A DNA stretch of 64,000 nucleotides. Source: Ruminococcaceae bacterium UBA2857 (GTDB taxonomy: Bacteria > Bacillota > Clostridia > Oscillospirales > Acutalibacteraceae). The first letter of the stretch is position 1. Each line of letters begins with the position of its first letter. A program made the position numbers and the translations under genes. Location: the NCBI GenBank assembly GCA_002350705.1, contig DEFH01000053.1, positions 63,215 to 127,214 of the forward strand, read 5' to 3'. A model generated the notes under the pieces. The model made no database searches. It saw only the letters and a list, made by a program, of their open reading frames with translations, and had not been told where the DNA came from. Shown piece after piece: positions 33,503-42,473 of this stretch.

Positions 33503-36500
33503 ATGATAAAAGTGGCTCAGAAAAACAATAAAAAAGGCTTGACGCTGCCGGTTGCAATCGTTATCAGTCTGGTGCTTGTGATACTGGCTGCCGGTTTGAT
33601 TTTTATTGCCTTGTCCAGCCTTTCCGTTACCACATCAACCGTGAACGGACGCCAAGCCTATATGAACGTCAAAAGTGCATTGGAATATGCACAGTCTTAC
33701 TATACCAATGATGCCAATATACAACGCTATGATCAGATCGGTGAGGCGGCAACAGGTCCCAATGTCGTTTCCGGTCAGCGTATTGAATATATCGCTGTAA
33801 AAGAAAATGGTTCTACGGGTGCTGTTTTCTATGAAAAGGGAGGAGCCGGTGTCATTACCGGCTGTGATACCTGGATAGTGGCAGAATACCTTCCCGCAGT
33901 GGGAAACGAAAGCCCTCATCTTCGTCTGACAGGCTATGGCAATTATGCGGATTCCTTTGGAAACCGTGGTAAAATGGTTACTCTGACGATTGTTTTTGAT
34001 ATCGGTGCGGCGGGTGCTCAGAATAGAGTTACTGTACTGGGTGTTCCGACACCGGACGGTATTCCTTCCGATTCCGATACCATTAACCTCAATCTGAAGC
34101 TTCCTGCCGATCTCGACTGGAATGTATGTTACTATATCTGGACATATGAGGAACCAAGCGGTTATAAGCCTTACAGCGGCAATACCACATTCAGAGACAG
34201 CAGCCAAAACAAAAATCTTTGTTATGTCTATGACAGTTCCCATAACAGAATCAATCCAAATGTGGATGATTTGAGCTATACCGTATACAAAAATAATATC
34301 AGAATGCCTAACGGTGCATGGATTGGCAAGCAGGACGATGGTTCCGGCGGTGCAACCGGTCTGATGGTTAAAAAATCAAACGGTTGGTATGCCGGTGCTT
34401 ATAAAATCAATAAGAGCTATGTAAATTTCTTCAATGTTATCTTTGCAAAACATGGTGCTACTGTGGCCGGTTCCGGCTACTTTGATTCTCAGTCGGAGGA
34501 AATTTTCCATTTGTGGTACCTGAATGCGGATGACAAGAATATCTATTTTGAATTCCTGAATAAGAAAAAACAAAGTTCCGGCCTCAATGGCGGCAATCCT
34601 TATTATATTCGTTATATTTTCGGCGAAGAATGGGACGGTACGAAGGCACTGGATGACACAATCCTTGTGTATCTGAAAAACCAGAAAACAACCATTCATT
34701 TCAGAGCCGACAATGATAATGCCGATGCAGTGCGGCTTCCCGCCGGCTTTACCGGTGCTCCTCAGATCGTGAGCATTGAAAATACATCCGGTGCTCAGAT
34801 CGGTGCGGATAATACTCCGTCTTTCCTCAAAAGCGGTACCGGAAATACAGCAAATGTGGAATGCAAGGATGCCAAGCAGAAAACAAATATTGCAATGACT
34901 TATGAAGGCTGCGGCTGGTGGGTGGCCAATGTCGAAACCAAGAAAAATTTTGATATTACCATTTCCTATAAGGGTATCACACAGTCCCTTACCAATGTAA
35001 AACCGTATGTAGATGCCTCTGTTCCTGATTCTGCCGCAGAATCCTGGCTGATTATGAAGAGCGGCAGTCTGGAATCTCATCAGTCTGAAAGAACAGCACT
35101 GAGATCTCTGGGTGCAGATGAAACGGCTTATGTTACTATCCATGCCAAAGCATACGATCCTGATATCACGGCTTCTCCGAAACTGACCTATAAATACAGC
35201 TTGCTGAACTCTTCCGCAGGACGTGAGGAACTCTATCAGAAAATCGTAGAGGCTTCCCTGCTGAAAAAGAGTGACTATGCTAACTATGATAACTTCAAAA
35301 ACGGTTCCGGCGAAGATATTTCTCTGGCCAAGGTGCTTGCTGATGCTATCGTTGATTATAACGACGGAACCTTTATCAGCGGTCAGACCGGACCGAGCAA
35401 TGCCGAAAAAATCGAACAGGCAAACGCTGCTTACAGAACGCATGTTACCAATATTGACTTTGCTATCACCCATCTGACACCTGCCATAGCAGATGAAAGT
35501 AAGTTGGTGACATTGAGAGAAAAAGTCCAGGAAGGCGACAAAATTGTCAGTAACTGGAAATATTATGACGCTGCTCAGTATGTGATCTTTACGCAGACGG
35601 CAGGCACAAGACCCGATGGTTCGGAAGTCGAAGACGGTGCCTATGAAAAAGGCAAAAAGCTGCTGAACCGAGGCGATGTCAAGACAAATGCGGAAGTGGA
35701 AACAGCTACCACAAATTTGGAAACTGCTCTCACCGCGATTCGTACACAATGGTTTGACAGAGACAAGCTCCAGCAGCTCCTTTCTGAGGCAAATACAAAG
35801 GTAAACGACAATACCTACACCTTGGACGCAAGAAACAACTTGAAGGATAATATATTGCCGGGTATTCAGACAATATTTAATACCGTTCCTCAGTCTAAAG
35901 CGGTCTTTGATCAGGCAATCTTAGACCTTGAGTCAGCACTTACAGTGCTCGAGGCAAATAAAGTCTATAAATTGGATCCGGATAACTACCTGAGCATTAA
36001 TGATGCTATCTTACAGGCTCAAACATTGCTGGGCAGACTGGAACCCCAGAAAACACCGAATGCCCTTACCAATGAAACCGTATATTATCTCACTGCACCA
36101 AAAACAGAGCTTGAAACACTGCTCAGCGGTGTGGAAGCTGTGAAACAGGCAGCAACCGAAAAATCTACTCTTGATGCCGAAGAAGCAAAAATCAGACTGG
36201 CTATGGAAAGACTGGTGATCGACAAACCTGTCGATACCAATATTGACCTGGCAAATCAGAATGTCATCAGAGTATGGTTCCAAATTCCGTCAGAAGATTT
36301 CGCAACAAAGGTCTATACCGTTTCTATGACGCAGAACAACGGAGATGTAGTTGATACTTCCCACAACTCTGCACAGGGACTGATTAAATTATATGCCGGT
36401 ACTACTTACTATTATATCGATGTAAACAAACTTGAGGTGCAGAAAGTCAAACTCACCGTTAAGAATGAGGATGAAACAGTGGCTGCGGAATCTCCCGAAA

Positions 36501-39500
36501 TAGAGCTTTCCTCTGTGACAGACAATAATCTCTTTATTGCTCCGGCTTCTGCAACACAGCTCTCTGCTCAGAAAATGACTACTCTGTATATTCCGTTCTA
36601 TCACTATGAAACAGCTGATTCTGCGGAACGCAAGAGCTATCAGCAGCTGACTGTTACAGTAAACGGTCAGGGTGTCAATGCTCCGTCTTCCGGCAACTAC
36701 TTTGTAGTAAGATATAAGGCTGATACAAGTGCCAATGTGGATGTTGATATTCAGCTCAACAGTACAGACCATAAGCGTTTCATAACATTTATGGTTCCGG
36801 CAGGAGAATATGTTGTTCAGATGATTGGCGGCAATCTCACGACAGTCAGCCTGAATGATATTTATCCTCAGTATGATCCGACAGCACCTGCTCCGGAACC
36901 TGTGGCCGGTCCCGAAGTGGCAGACGGTCAGGAATACAGTATCCAAAAACTTGCGGCCAGTGCGGAAGATAAAGCCTATGCCGCAGAAAAAATCGCAAAA
37001 CTGATTCAGCAGGACAGCAGTATTTCCAATGCGATCTCTGAAAATACTTCTGTTATCGTGTTCGATACCAGAAACGATGAGAAATTTACCGGAAACAACA
37101 AGCCCTATATCTACATATGGAAAGCCAATACAAGTCCGGTTAATGAAATGACTTCCTATTCCTCAAGACCTCCGATGCTTCAGGTGACAGGTACAACAAG
37201 ATATTATTATTATAATCTTGATTCTTCGTACGACCGTGCATTGATTACCGTCAACCAGACCACTCAGGAGTATGACAAGTACTCATGGGATCCGGATCAT
37301 AATACCAATGATCTTACATTGAATCAGTCTGCTCCTACTTATTATTTCTACTCCAATAACAAATATTTAGTGCCTTGTACGGTCAATGAGGTAGAACAGG
37401 CTCTCAGTGCCATTAATCCCACAAATCCGACCGATCCCACGAATCCAACCGATCCCACGAATCCGACGGATCCTGATGATCCTGCTGATCCGACCACTCC
37501 AACCACTCCAACCAATCCGGTGGATGATTTTGATGACAGTGTGGATTTTGATAATGATTTCTTCAATGGTGTTGTTGACGAAGAAATTATTGCCGATCTG
37601 CCGATGGCCTATGTAGGCGGCGGCAAGATTCGTATCAAAAATAAATCTTATGCCACTACCTATGGCGATGACCGGATGAGCAACGAAGACGGTAACAAAG
37701 TAAAGAGCGGTTATAAATTCGGTGGCGACGAAACCGGTCTCGACGGCAGTAAGTATTATGCCTACCGTGTAGGTGATGCTATGCTGCTTCCTTACTATGA
37801 CTGGTATGAATTCAAGATTCCGATGGAACAGTCCAACCTTTATACCCTGCAGATTGAAGGCCTTTCCAACAGCAATTATCCTACTGCCAAAACACCTGAA
37901 ATTGCCAATATCTATGGTGATGTATGGGTAAACCTGTTCAATGAGGAGGGCGGTTCATCTTCCATTCTTACCAATACGGAAGTTATGACATTTGACAGTG
38001 ATAAATATCAGGTGACTTCCGAGTTCAATATCTATTTCAGAAGACCAAATGAATCTACAGACCGCTACACAGATGGCAGCAAGGCTGTACATACTTGGAG
38101 TGTGCCGAAACTTGTGGAGGCTTACGGTGTGGGTACTCCGAAATCGGCTGTGATGACGCAGCTGACGAGAACAGACAACCAGGATAAATACAAAGTGGAA
38201 GGTATTTCCAGAAAGACCTTGTTCTTCAAGCTGGCCATTACGGAAACGATTACCTATTATGCGGCAGACGGCACGATTGATTTGACAAAAGGTTCCGGCG
38301 GCACCGGTACGGAAAAGAAAAATCATATCTTCCATACCAGACTCCAGGGAGGAGACAAGTGCCTGTTTAATCCGCTGCTCAATGGCGGCTATGGCGGCTG
38401 GGAGTCTTTCACCTCTGACTATGACAAACTGATCAATGTGTGTGACAATCTGCTGAATCTGTATTATGCAAAAACACTGATCAACAAATATGATGACAGC
38501 GGTAACCCCATCATTGAATACTACAGTGTCAATAATCCGAAACCCAATCCGGGTGCACAGTATATTTATAATGATATCATTTCCCAGGAAAAATATTTCT
38601 CAAGATCCGATGGTAACCCCAACGATGCTTATAAAACAGACGTTACCAAAATCAAACGTGATTTCTCCGAAACACAGGCCTACAGTGCCGCAGAGAATCT
38701 GGAAAAAATCCTGAAGCTTTATTCCGATATGTATACACAGATGGCTCTGGCAAGATCCTATATTGCCGAGCCGAGCAGCGGCGGTAAATATCCGGAATAT
38801 CTCAATCGCGGTACCACAAGAGAGTATGATTCTACTACCATTGACGCACTGAAACTCAAACTGACCGCAGCAGAAAATGCGTATAAGAGTTCTTCTATGA
38901 GTTCGATGAATACTGCTCTCCAGGATCTGAACAGAGCATTGGCAAATGTTACGGTATCCAATGAAGGTTCTATTGCGGTAATCCTCTATGATGCCCAGGG
39001 CAAAACAAGACAGGTTCCCGCTCACAGATTCCGTATCGAATATCTGGATCAGACCAATACCCCTCAGCAGAAAGAAGTCACAGAGTACAATCTGGAAGGT
39101 TATCCGATTTACTTCGTCAAGGGACAAGATGTCATCAGGAATGTACAGTTCTATGATATTACCGCAGGCGAGTATGTTGGAGGCGGTGCCAGAAAAGAGG
39201 AAATGAAAAAGGATGAGGCATGGGTATTGATGGATACTCAGAACCCCATCTGGAGAGAAAATTCCTATACCGATTTCAGACAGCTCAATAATGACGAGTA
39301 TGTGCAGAATAATATTGACACAGATACTCTTACTTTCCAGATGAAAAACGAATCCGGTGGTACGACATCTCCGTATGAGCCTATGACCATATACTTCCGT
39401 TATGATACCAAGATTACCTATAAAAAGCGTGTTACATCAGGCGGAACCACATCGGTAACAGACAGTACCTATGTTATCAGAGCAGGAGCTTATACCTTCA

Positions 39501-40279
39501 ATGATGACGATACCAAGGATGATGGTAAAGCAGTTGTTCATAACGGTTTGCTGAACCTGTTCTCGCAGGATGCGGAAGATTACTTCACAACTTCGGAAAA
39601 CTACGGCAGATATACGGATAACGGTTATGGCGGAGCACCTCAGGATGCTTCTTCGATAGGCTGGTATACCAATAAACAGTTTATGACCGGTGCCGGACGT
39701 ACCGTTAATGGTAACGTGAACTTTATCATACCGGAAGAGGCTTCCGGTGAAACACCGGCTTCCTTTACAGGACTGCCTGTCACACGTTCTTACAGCTATT
39801 CTTCCAACGGCGGCATTAATTTCAGATGGAGCTCCAAAAAACCGCTGTATCTGACATCAAGCGTGGAATTGCACTCAGCCAATATTTCAGGTGACGCGTA
39901 TGAACCGGATGTGAAGATTGCTGCTGTCGGTGAAATCAACTCCACAGTCTATTCCAATACAGGCTTCTACTTCTATAGCAGTGCCGGCAAGGATTCTATG
40001 ATTATTGAATTCCTGACGGATGTTACCATCAAATATAAAGATACCAAAGGTGATGCCAGAAGCTTTGTTATCCATGAAGGCAAATACCAGATCAGCAAGG
40101 CACCTAAGGTAGAAGGCGGAACCGAACTGACAGATTATGTTGCCAATCTCTTTAACGAAAGCTATTGGAAGCAAATGATTTATGTCATACCGCTTTCTCC
40201 GAACGGAAATGACTCTCTGGGAGGCAATGGCGGCAAAGGCTTGACAAATCCGAGCTATGGTTATCTCCGGGATGACTGA
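33503..40279 (+). CDS. Giant (2258-residue) prepilin-like surface protein, probable pilus-tip adhesin
   Basis: The N-terminus has a class III leader NNKKG/LTLPVAIV with a membrane helix (about 13-38) and the ALEYAQSYY segment after it, as in GspK/PilX-type minor pilins. Position +5 is Val, not Glu, as expected for the subunit at the very tip. Behind it come about 2200 extracellular residues: beta domains with many Tyr/Trp (about 190-520), helical repeats resembling FIVAR modules (about 570-940), more aromatic beta domains, a Pro/Thr/Asp linker of TNPTDP units (about 1306-1340), and a long C-terminal region with a further helical section (about 1735-1815). No C-terminal anchor. The RBS is AAAGGAGA. 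Ligand-binding modules are likely but not assignable by eye; adhesin function is inferred. Confidence 0.8.
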   Translation: MIKVAQKNNKKGLTLPVAIVISLVLVILAAGLIFIALSSLSVTTSTVNGRQAYMNVKSALEYAQSYYTNDANIQRYDQIGEAATGPNVVSGQRIEYIAVKENGSTGAVFYEKGGAGVITGCDTWIVAEYLPAVGNESPHLRLTGYGNYADSFGNRGKMVTLTIVFDIGAAGAQNRVTVLGVPTPDGIPSDSDTINLNLKLPADLDWNVCYYIWTYEEPSGYKPYSGNTTFRDSSQNKNLCYVYDSSHNRINPNVDDLSYTVYKNNIRMPNGAWIGKQDDGSGGATGLMVKKSNGWYAGAYKINKSYVNFFNVIFAKHGATVAGSGYFDSQSEEIFHLWYLNADDKNIYFEFLNKKKQSSGLNGGNPYYIRYIFGEEWDGTKALDDTILVYLKNQKTTIHFRADNDNADAVRLPAGFTGAPQIVSIENTSGAQIGADNTPSFLKSGTGNTANVECKDAKQKTNIAMTYEGCGWWVANVETKKNFDITISYKGITQSLTNVKPYVDASVPDSAAESWLIMKSGSLESHQSERTALRSLGADETAYVTIHAKAYDPDITASPKLTYKYSLLNSSAGREELYQKIVEASLLKKSDYANYDNFKNGSGEDISLAKVLADAIVDYNDGTFISGQTGPSNAEKIEQANAAYRTHVTNIDFAITHLTPAIADESKLVTLREKVQEGDKIVSNWKYYDAAQYVIFTQTAGTRPDGSEVEDGAYEKGKKLLNRGDVKTNAEVETATTNLETALTAIRTQWFDRDKLQQLLSEANTKVNDNTYTLDARNNLKDNILPGIQTIFNTVPQSKAVFDQAILDLESALTVLEANKVYKLDPDNYLSINDAILQAQTLLGRLEPQKTPNALTNETVYYLTAPKTELETLLSGVEAVKQAATEKSTLDAEEAKIRLAMERLVIDKPVDTNIDLANQNVIRVWFQIPSEDFATKVYTVSMTQNNGDVVDTSHNSAQGLIKLYAGTTYYYIDVNKLEVQKVKLTVKNEDETVAAESPEIELSSVTDNNLFIAPASATQLSAQKMTTLYIPFYHYETADSAERKSYQQLTVTVNGQGVNAPSSGNYFVVRYKADTSANVDVDIQLNSTDHKRFITFMVPAGEYVVQMIGGNLTTVSLNDIYPQYDPTAPAPEPVAGPEVADGQEYSIQKLAASAEDKAYAAEKIAKLIQQDSSISNAISENTSVIVFDTRNDEKFTGNNKPYIYIWKANTSPVNEMTSYSSRPPMLQVTGTTRYYYYNLDSSYDRALITVNQTTQEYDKYSWDPDHNTNDLTLNQSAPTYYFYSNNKYLVPCTVNEVEQALSAINPTNPTDPTNPTDPTNPTDPDDPADPTTPTTPTNPVDDFDDSVDFDNDFFNGVVDEEIIADLPMAYVGGGKIRIKNKSYATTYGDDRMSNEDGNKVKSGYKFGGDETGLDGSKYYAYRVGDAMLLPYYDWYEFKIPMEQSNLYTLQIEGLSNSNYPTAKTPEIANIYGDVWVNLFNEEGGSSSILTNTEVMTFDSDKYQVTSEFNIYFRRPNESTDRYTDGSKAVHTWSVPKLVEAYGVGTPKSAVMTQLTRTDNQDKYKVEGISRKTLFFKLAITETITYYAADGTIDLTKGSGGTGTEKKNHIFHTRLQGGDKCLFNPLLNGGYGGWESFTSDYDKLINVCDNLLNLYYAKTLINKYDDSGNPIIEYYSVNNPKPNPGAQYIYNDIISQEKYFSRSDGNPNDAYKTDVTKIKRDFSETQAYSAAENLEKILKLYSDMYTQMALARSYIAEPSSGGKYPEYLNRGTTREYDSTTIDALKLKLTAAENAYKSSSMSSMNTALQDLNRALANVTVSNEGSIAVILYDAQGKTRQVPAHRFRIEYLDQTNTPQQKEVTEYNLEGYPIYFVKGQDVIRNVQFYDITAGEYVGGGARKEEMKKDEAWVLMDTQNPIWRENSYTDFRQLNNDEYVQNNIDTDTLTFQMKNESGGTTSPYEPMTIYFRYDTKITYKKRVTSGGTTSVTDSTYVIRAGAYTFNDDDTKDDGKAVVHNGLLNLFSQDAEDYFTTSENYGRYTDNGYGGAPQDASSIGWYTNKQFMTGAGRTVNGNVNFIIPEEASGETPASFTGLPVTRSYSYSSNGGINFRWSSKKPLYLTSSVELHSANISGDAYEPDVKIAAVGEINSTVYSNTGFYFYSSAGKDSMIIEFLTDVTIKYKDTKGDARSFVIHEGKYQISKAPKVEGGTELTDYVANLFNESYWKQMIYVIPLSPNGNDSLGGNGGKGLTNPSYGYLRDD

Positions 40280-40300
40280 TTCCCGTCTTTCATGAAAAAT

Positions 40301-40341
40301 AAAAATTCCTGTCAGATGCAATGTCTGACAGGAATTTTTTT
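40301..40341. terminator. Bidirectional terminator between the pilus locus and recG
   Basis: AAAAATTCCTGTCAGA and TCTGACAGGAATTTTT are perfect complements around a 7-base loop, with A and T runs at both ends, so it serves both the plus-strand giant gene and the minus-strand recG. Confidence 0.95.
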
Positions 40342-40343
40342 GG

Positions 40344-42389
40344 TTATTGCAGCCGCTCCGAAGATCCGACAGAAGCAAATAAACGTCTTGTTTCAAATTG
40401 CAGTCCCCGATGTTCTTTCCGGGAGAGCGAGGGATCTTCCGACAGAATCATTCTGGCAGCCTGCTGTGTATGTTCCAGAGAGGTGACACCGGACAGCTCC
40501 GCAATTTTCAAATCAGGCAGTCCGTGCTGGCGTGAGCCGAAAAAGTCGCCCGGCCCACGCAGGCGTAAATCTTCATCCGCAATCTGAAAGCCGTCATTGG
40601 TTCTGCACATGACTTTCAGACGTTCCAGACTGCTTTCCTTCTGAATGTCCGAGACAAGTATACAATAGGATTTTTCTTTTCCTCGTCCGACACGTCCTCT
40701 TAACTGGTGAAGCTGGGACAGTCCGAAACGCTCGGCATTTTCAATCATCATGACAGTACTGTTCGGCACATCCACACCGACTTCAATCACCGTAGTGGCA
40801 ATCAGAATATCAATTTCTCCCGCAGAAAAGGCATTCATAATATGTTCTTTTTCAAGCGGTCTGAGTTTTCCGTGCAGAACAGCCTTTTTGCAGTTTTTCA
40901 AAACACTGCTGTCCAGCCGTTTGGCATATTCCTCTACAGAGAGCAGATTGTTACCGTCGTTCTGCTCCACCAAGGGACAGACAATATAACATTGTCTTCC
41001 GCAGTCGACCTGTTTTTTGAGAAAACCATAGGCACGTTCTCTTTTGGAACTGTCAATCAGGAATGTATCCACTTTTTGCCGTCCGGGAGGAAGCTCGTCA
41101 AGCACAGACAAATCCAAATCTCCGAAAATCATCAGAGCCAGTGTTCTGGGGATGGGCGTGGCAGACATGACCAACATATGCGGATGGTTTCCTTTGGCGA
41201 GCAGGGCGGCTCTCTGAGCCACTCCAAAACGGTGCTGTTCGTCTGTAATGACAAGTCCCAGCGACTGAAATTCCACATTGTCAGAGATAAGAGCATGGGT
41301 GCCGATTACAATATCCATCATGCCAAGCTGTAATAATTCTTTCAGATTGCGTTTTTGGGAAGGCTTGAGAGAACCGGTCAGCAGACCGATTCTGATATCC
41401 GTATTTTTGAAAAGCTCTGTCAGGGACTTGTAATGCTGTTCGGCAAGAATCTCCGTGGGAGCCATGAATGCACACTGCAAACCGTTTTTCACGGCAGTAT
41501 AGCAAACTGCAGCCGCTACAGCAGTTTTGCCGGAGCCGACATCTCCCTGTACCAGTCTGTTCATTGGATAGTGATTGTTCCGCATATCGCTGACACATTC
41601 CGAAACAGCCCTTGTTTGTGCATGGGTAGGCACAAAGGGGAGATGTTCAAAAAATTCTTCACTGTAATCTTTTTCAATCTGATGAGAAGGCGTTTCCTGT
41701 CTGCCGCCCTTCAGACGAGCCATGCCAAGCTGCAGAATCAGCAATTCTTCAAAGACAAGTCGCTGTTTGGCGGTGACAAGAGCCTGTTCGTTTTCGGGGA
41801 AGTGAATGTTCCGTATGGCAAAGCCCAGATCACACAAGTCAAACGCTTTCAGAATATTGTCGGGAATGGGATCATTGACTGTTTCAGGCAGCATCCGAAC
41901 AGCCTGTCGGACAGCTTTTTCAATTTGCTTTGTGCCAAGCTGAGAGGTCTGAGAATAGATCGGATGAATATACCTATCATTGCTTTCACAGATGGCAGGA
42001 GACACCATTTCATACATCATGCCGTTATGTCTGACGGTGCCGTAAAAGAGATATTCACCGCCATTTTTCAGTTTTTCATAGGTGTAGACCTGATTAAAAA
42101 GAGTCACTGTCATTTTGTCGGAGCCGTCAAATACGCACACTTTGAACAGCATCATATTGCTGCGTACTCTGGACGGCGGATAAGCGGACACGACACGGGC
42201 ATGGATACAACAGGTATCCTGTGCAGAGGCATCCGCAATTCTCACGGGCTTGCTCCAGTCCTCGTAGGCTCTCGGATAAAGCCGCAGAAGGTCTCCGACG
42301 CTGTAAGCACCGAGTTTATAAAATTGCTGAGCTTTTTTGGCACCGATACCCGACAGGTTTGTGACGGGAATTTTGAACAGTGACGGCAT
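40344..42389 (-). CDS. recG: ATP-dependent DNA helicase RecG
   Basis: 681 residues. N-terminal wedge domain with NLSGIGAKKAQQFYKLG, then helicase motifs: GDVGSGKTAVA (I), DEQHRFGV (II), SATPIPRT (III), and in the second RecA domain QLRGRVGRG (VI). RecG remodels stalled forks and branches Holliday junctions. Ribosome site AAGGGGGAAA precedes the ATG. Last gene of the ymdB-spoVS-fakA-recG unit, with a shared terminator. Confidence 0.95.
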   Translation of the reverse strand: MPSLFKIPVTNLSGIGAKKAQQFYKLGAYSVGDLLRLYPRAYEDWSKPVRIADASAQDTCCIHARVVSAYPPSRVRSNMMLFKVCVFDGSDKMTVTLFNQVYTYEKLKNGGEYLFYGTVRHNGMMYEMVSPAICESNDRYIHPIYSQTSQLGTKQIEKAVRQAVRMLPETVNDPIPDNILKAFDLCDLGFAIRNIHFPENEQALVTAKQRLVFEELLILQLGMARLKGGRQETPSHQIEKDYSEEFFEHLPFVPTHAQTRAVSECVSDMRNNHYPMNRLVQGDVGSGKTAVAAAVCYTAVKNGLQCAFMAPTEILAEQHYKSLTELFKNTDIRIGLLTGSLKPSQKRNLKELLQLGMMDIVIGTHALISDNVEFQSLGLVITDEQHRFGVAQRAALLAKGNHPHMLVMSATPIPRTLALMIFGDLDLSVLDELPPGRQKVDTFLIDSSKRERAYGFLKKQVDCGRQCYIVCPLVEQNDGNNLLSVEEYAKRLDSSVLKNCKKAVLHGKLRPLEKEHIMNAFSAGEIDILIATTVIEVGVDVPNSTVMMIENAERFGLSQLHQLRGRVGRGKEKSYCILVSDIQKESSLERLKVMCRTNDGFQIADEDLRLRGPGDFFGSRQHGLPDLKIAELSGVTSLEHTQQAARMILSEDPSLSRKEHRGLQFETRRLFASVGSSERLQ

Positions 42390-42411
42390 GATGATTTTTC
42401 CCCCTTAAAGC

Positions 42412-42444
42412 AAACGGTAAGCCTGCTTTGGCTTACCGTTTTTC
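42412..42444. other. Hairpin between fakA-like gene and recG
   Basis: AAACGGTAAGCC pairs with GGCTTACCGTTT around a 6-base loop. On the minus strand only three T follow before the recG ribosome site, so it is at best a partial terminator or an RNA processing site that would lower recG relative to upstream genes. The stem is a better terminator on the plus strand, where five T follow, but no plus-strand gene ends there. Confidence 0.6.
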
Positions 42445-42473
42445 ATCGTTCCGTAGATTTTTTCGTAAAGAGA

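Noticed and set aside
34376..35749. 457-codon open frame on the minus strand inside the giant gene
   Set aside because: Shadow of the plus-strand coding bias; the same applies to the long minus-strand frames at 30676-32004 and 27781-28791.
33503..40279. Carbohydrate-binding (CBM26-like) domains in the giant protein
   Set aside because: Some Tyr/Trp-rich stretches look suggestive, but I cannot match a family by eye, so no such call is made.
41355..42383. 342-codon plus-strand frame opposite recG
   Set aside because: It mirrors recG codons and lacks a ribosome site; recG motifs are complete on the minus strand.
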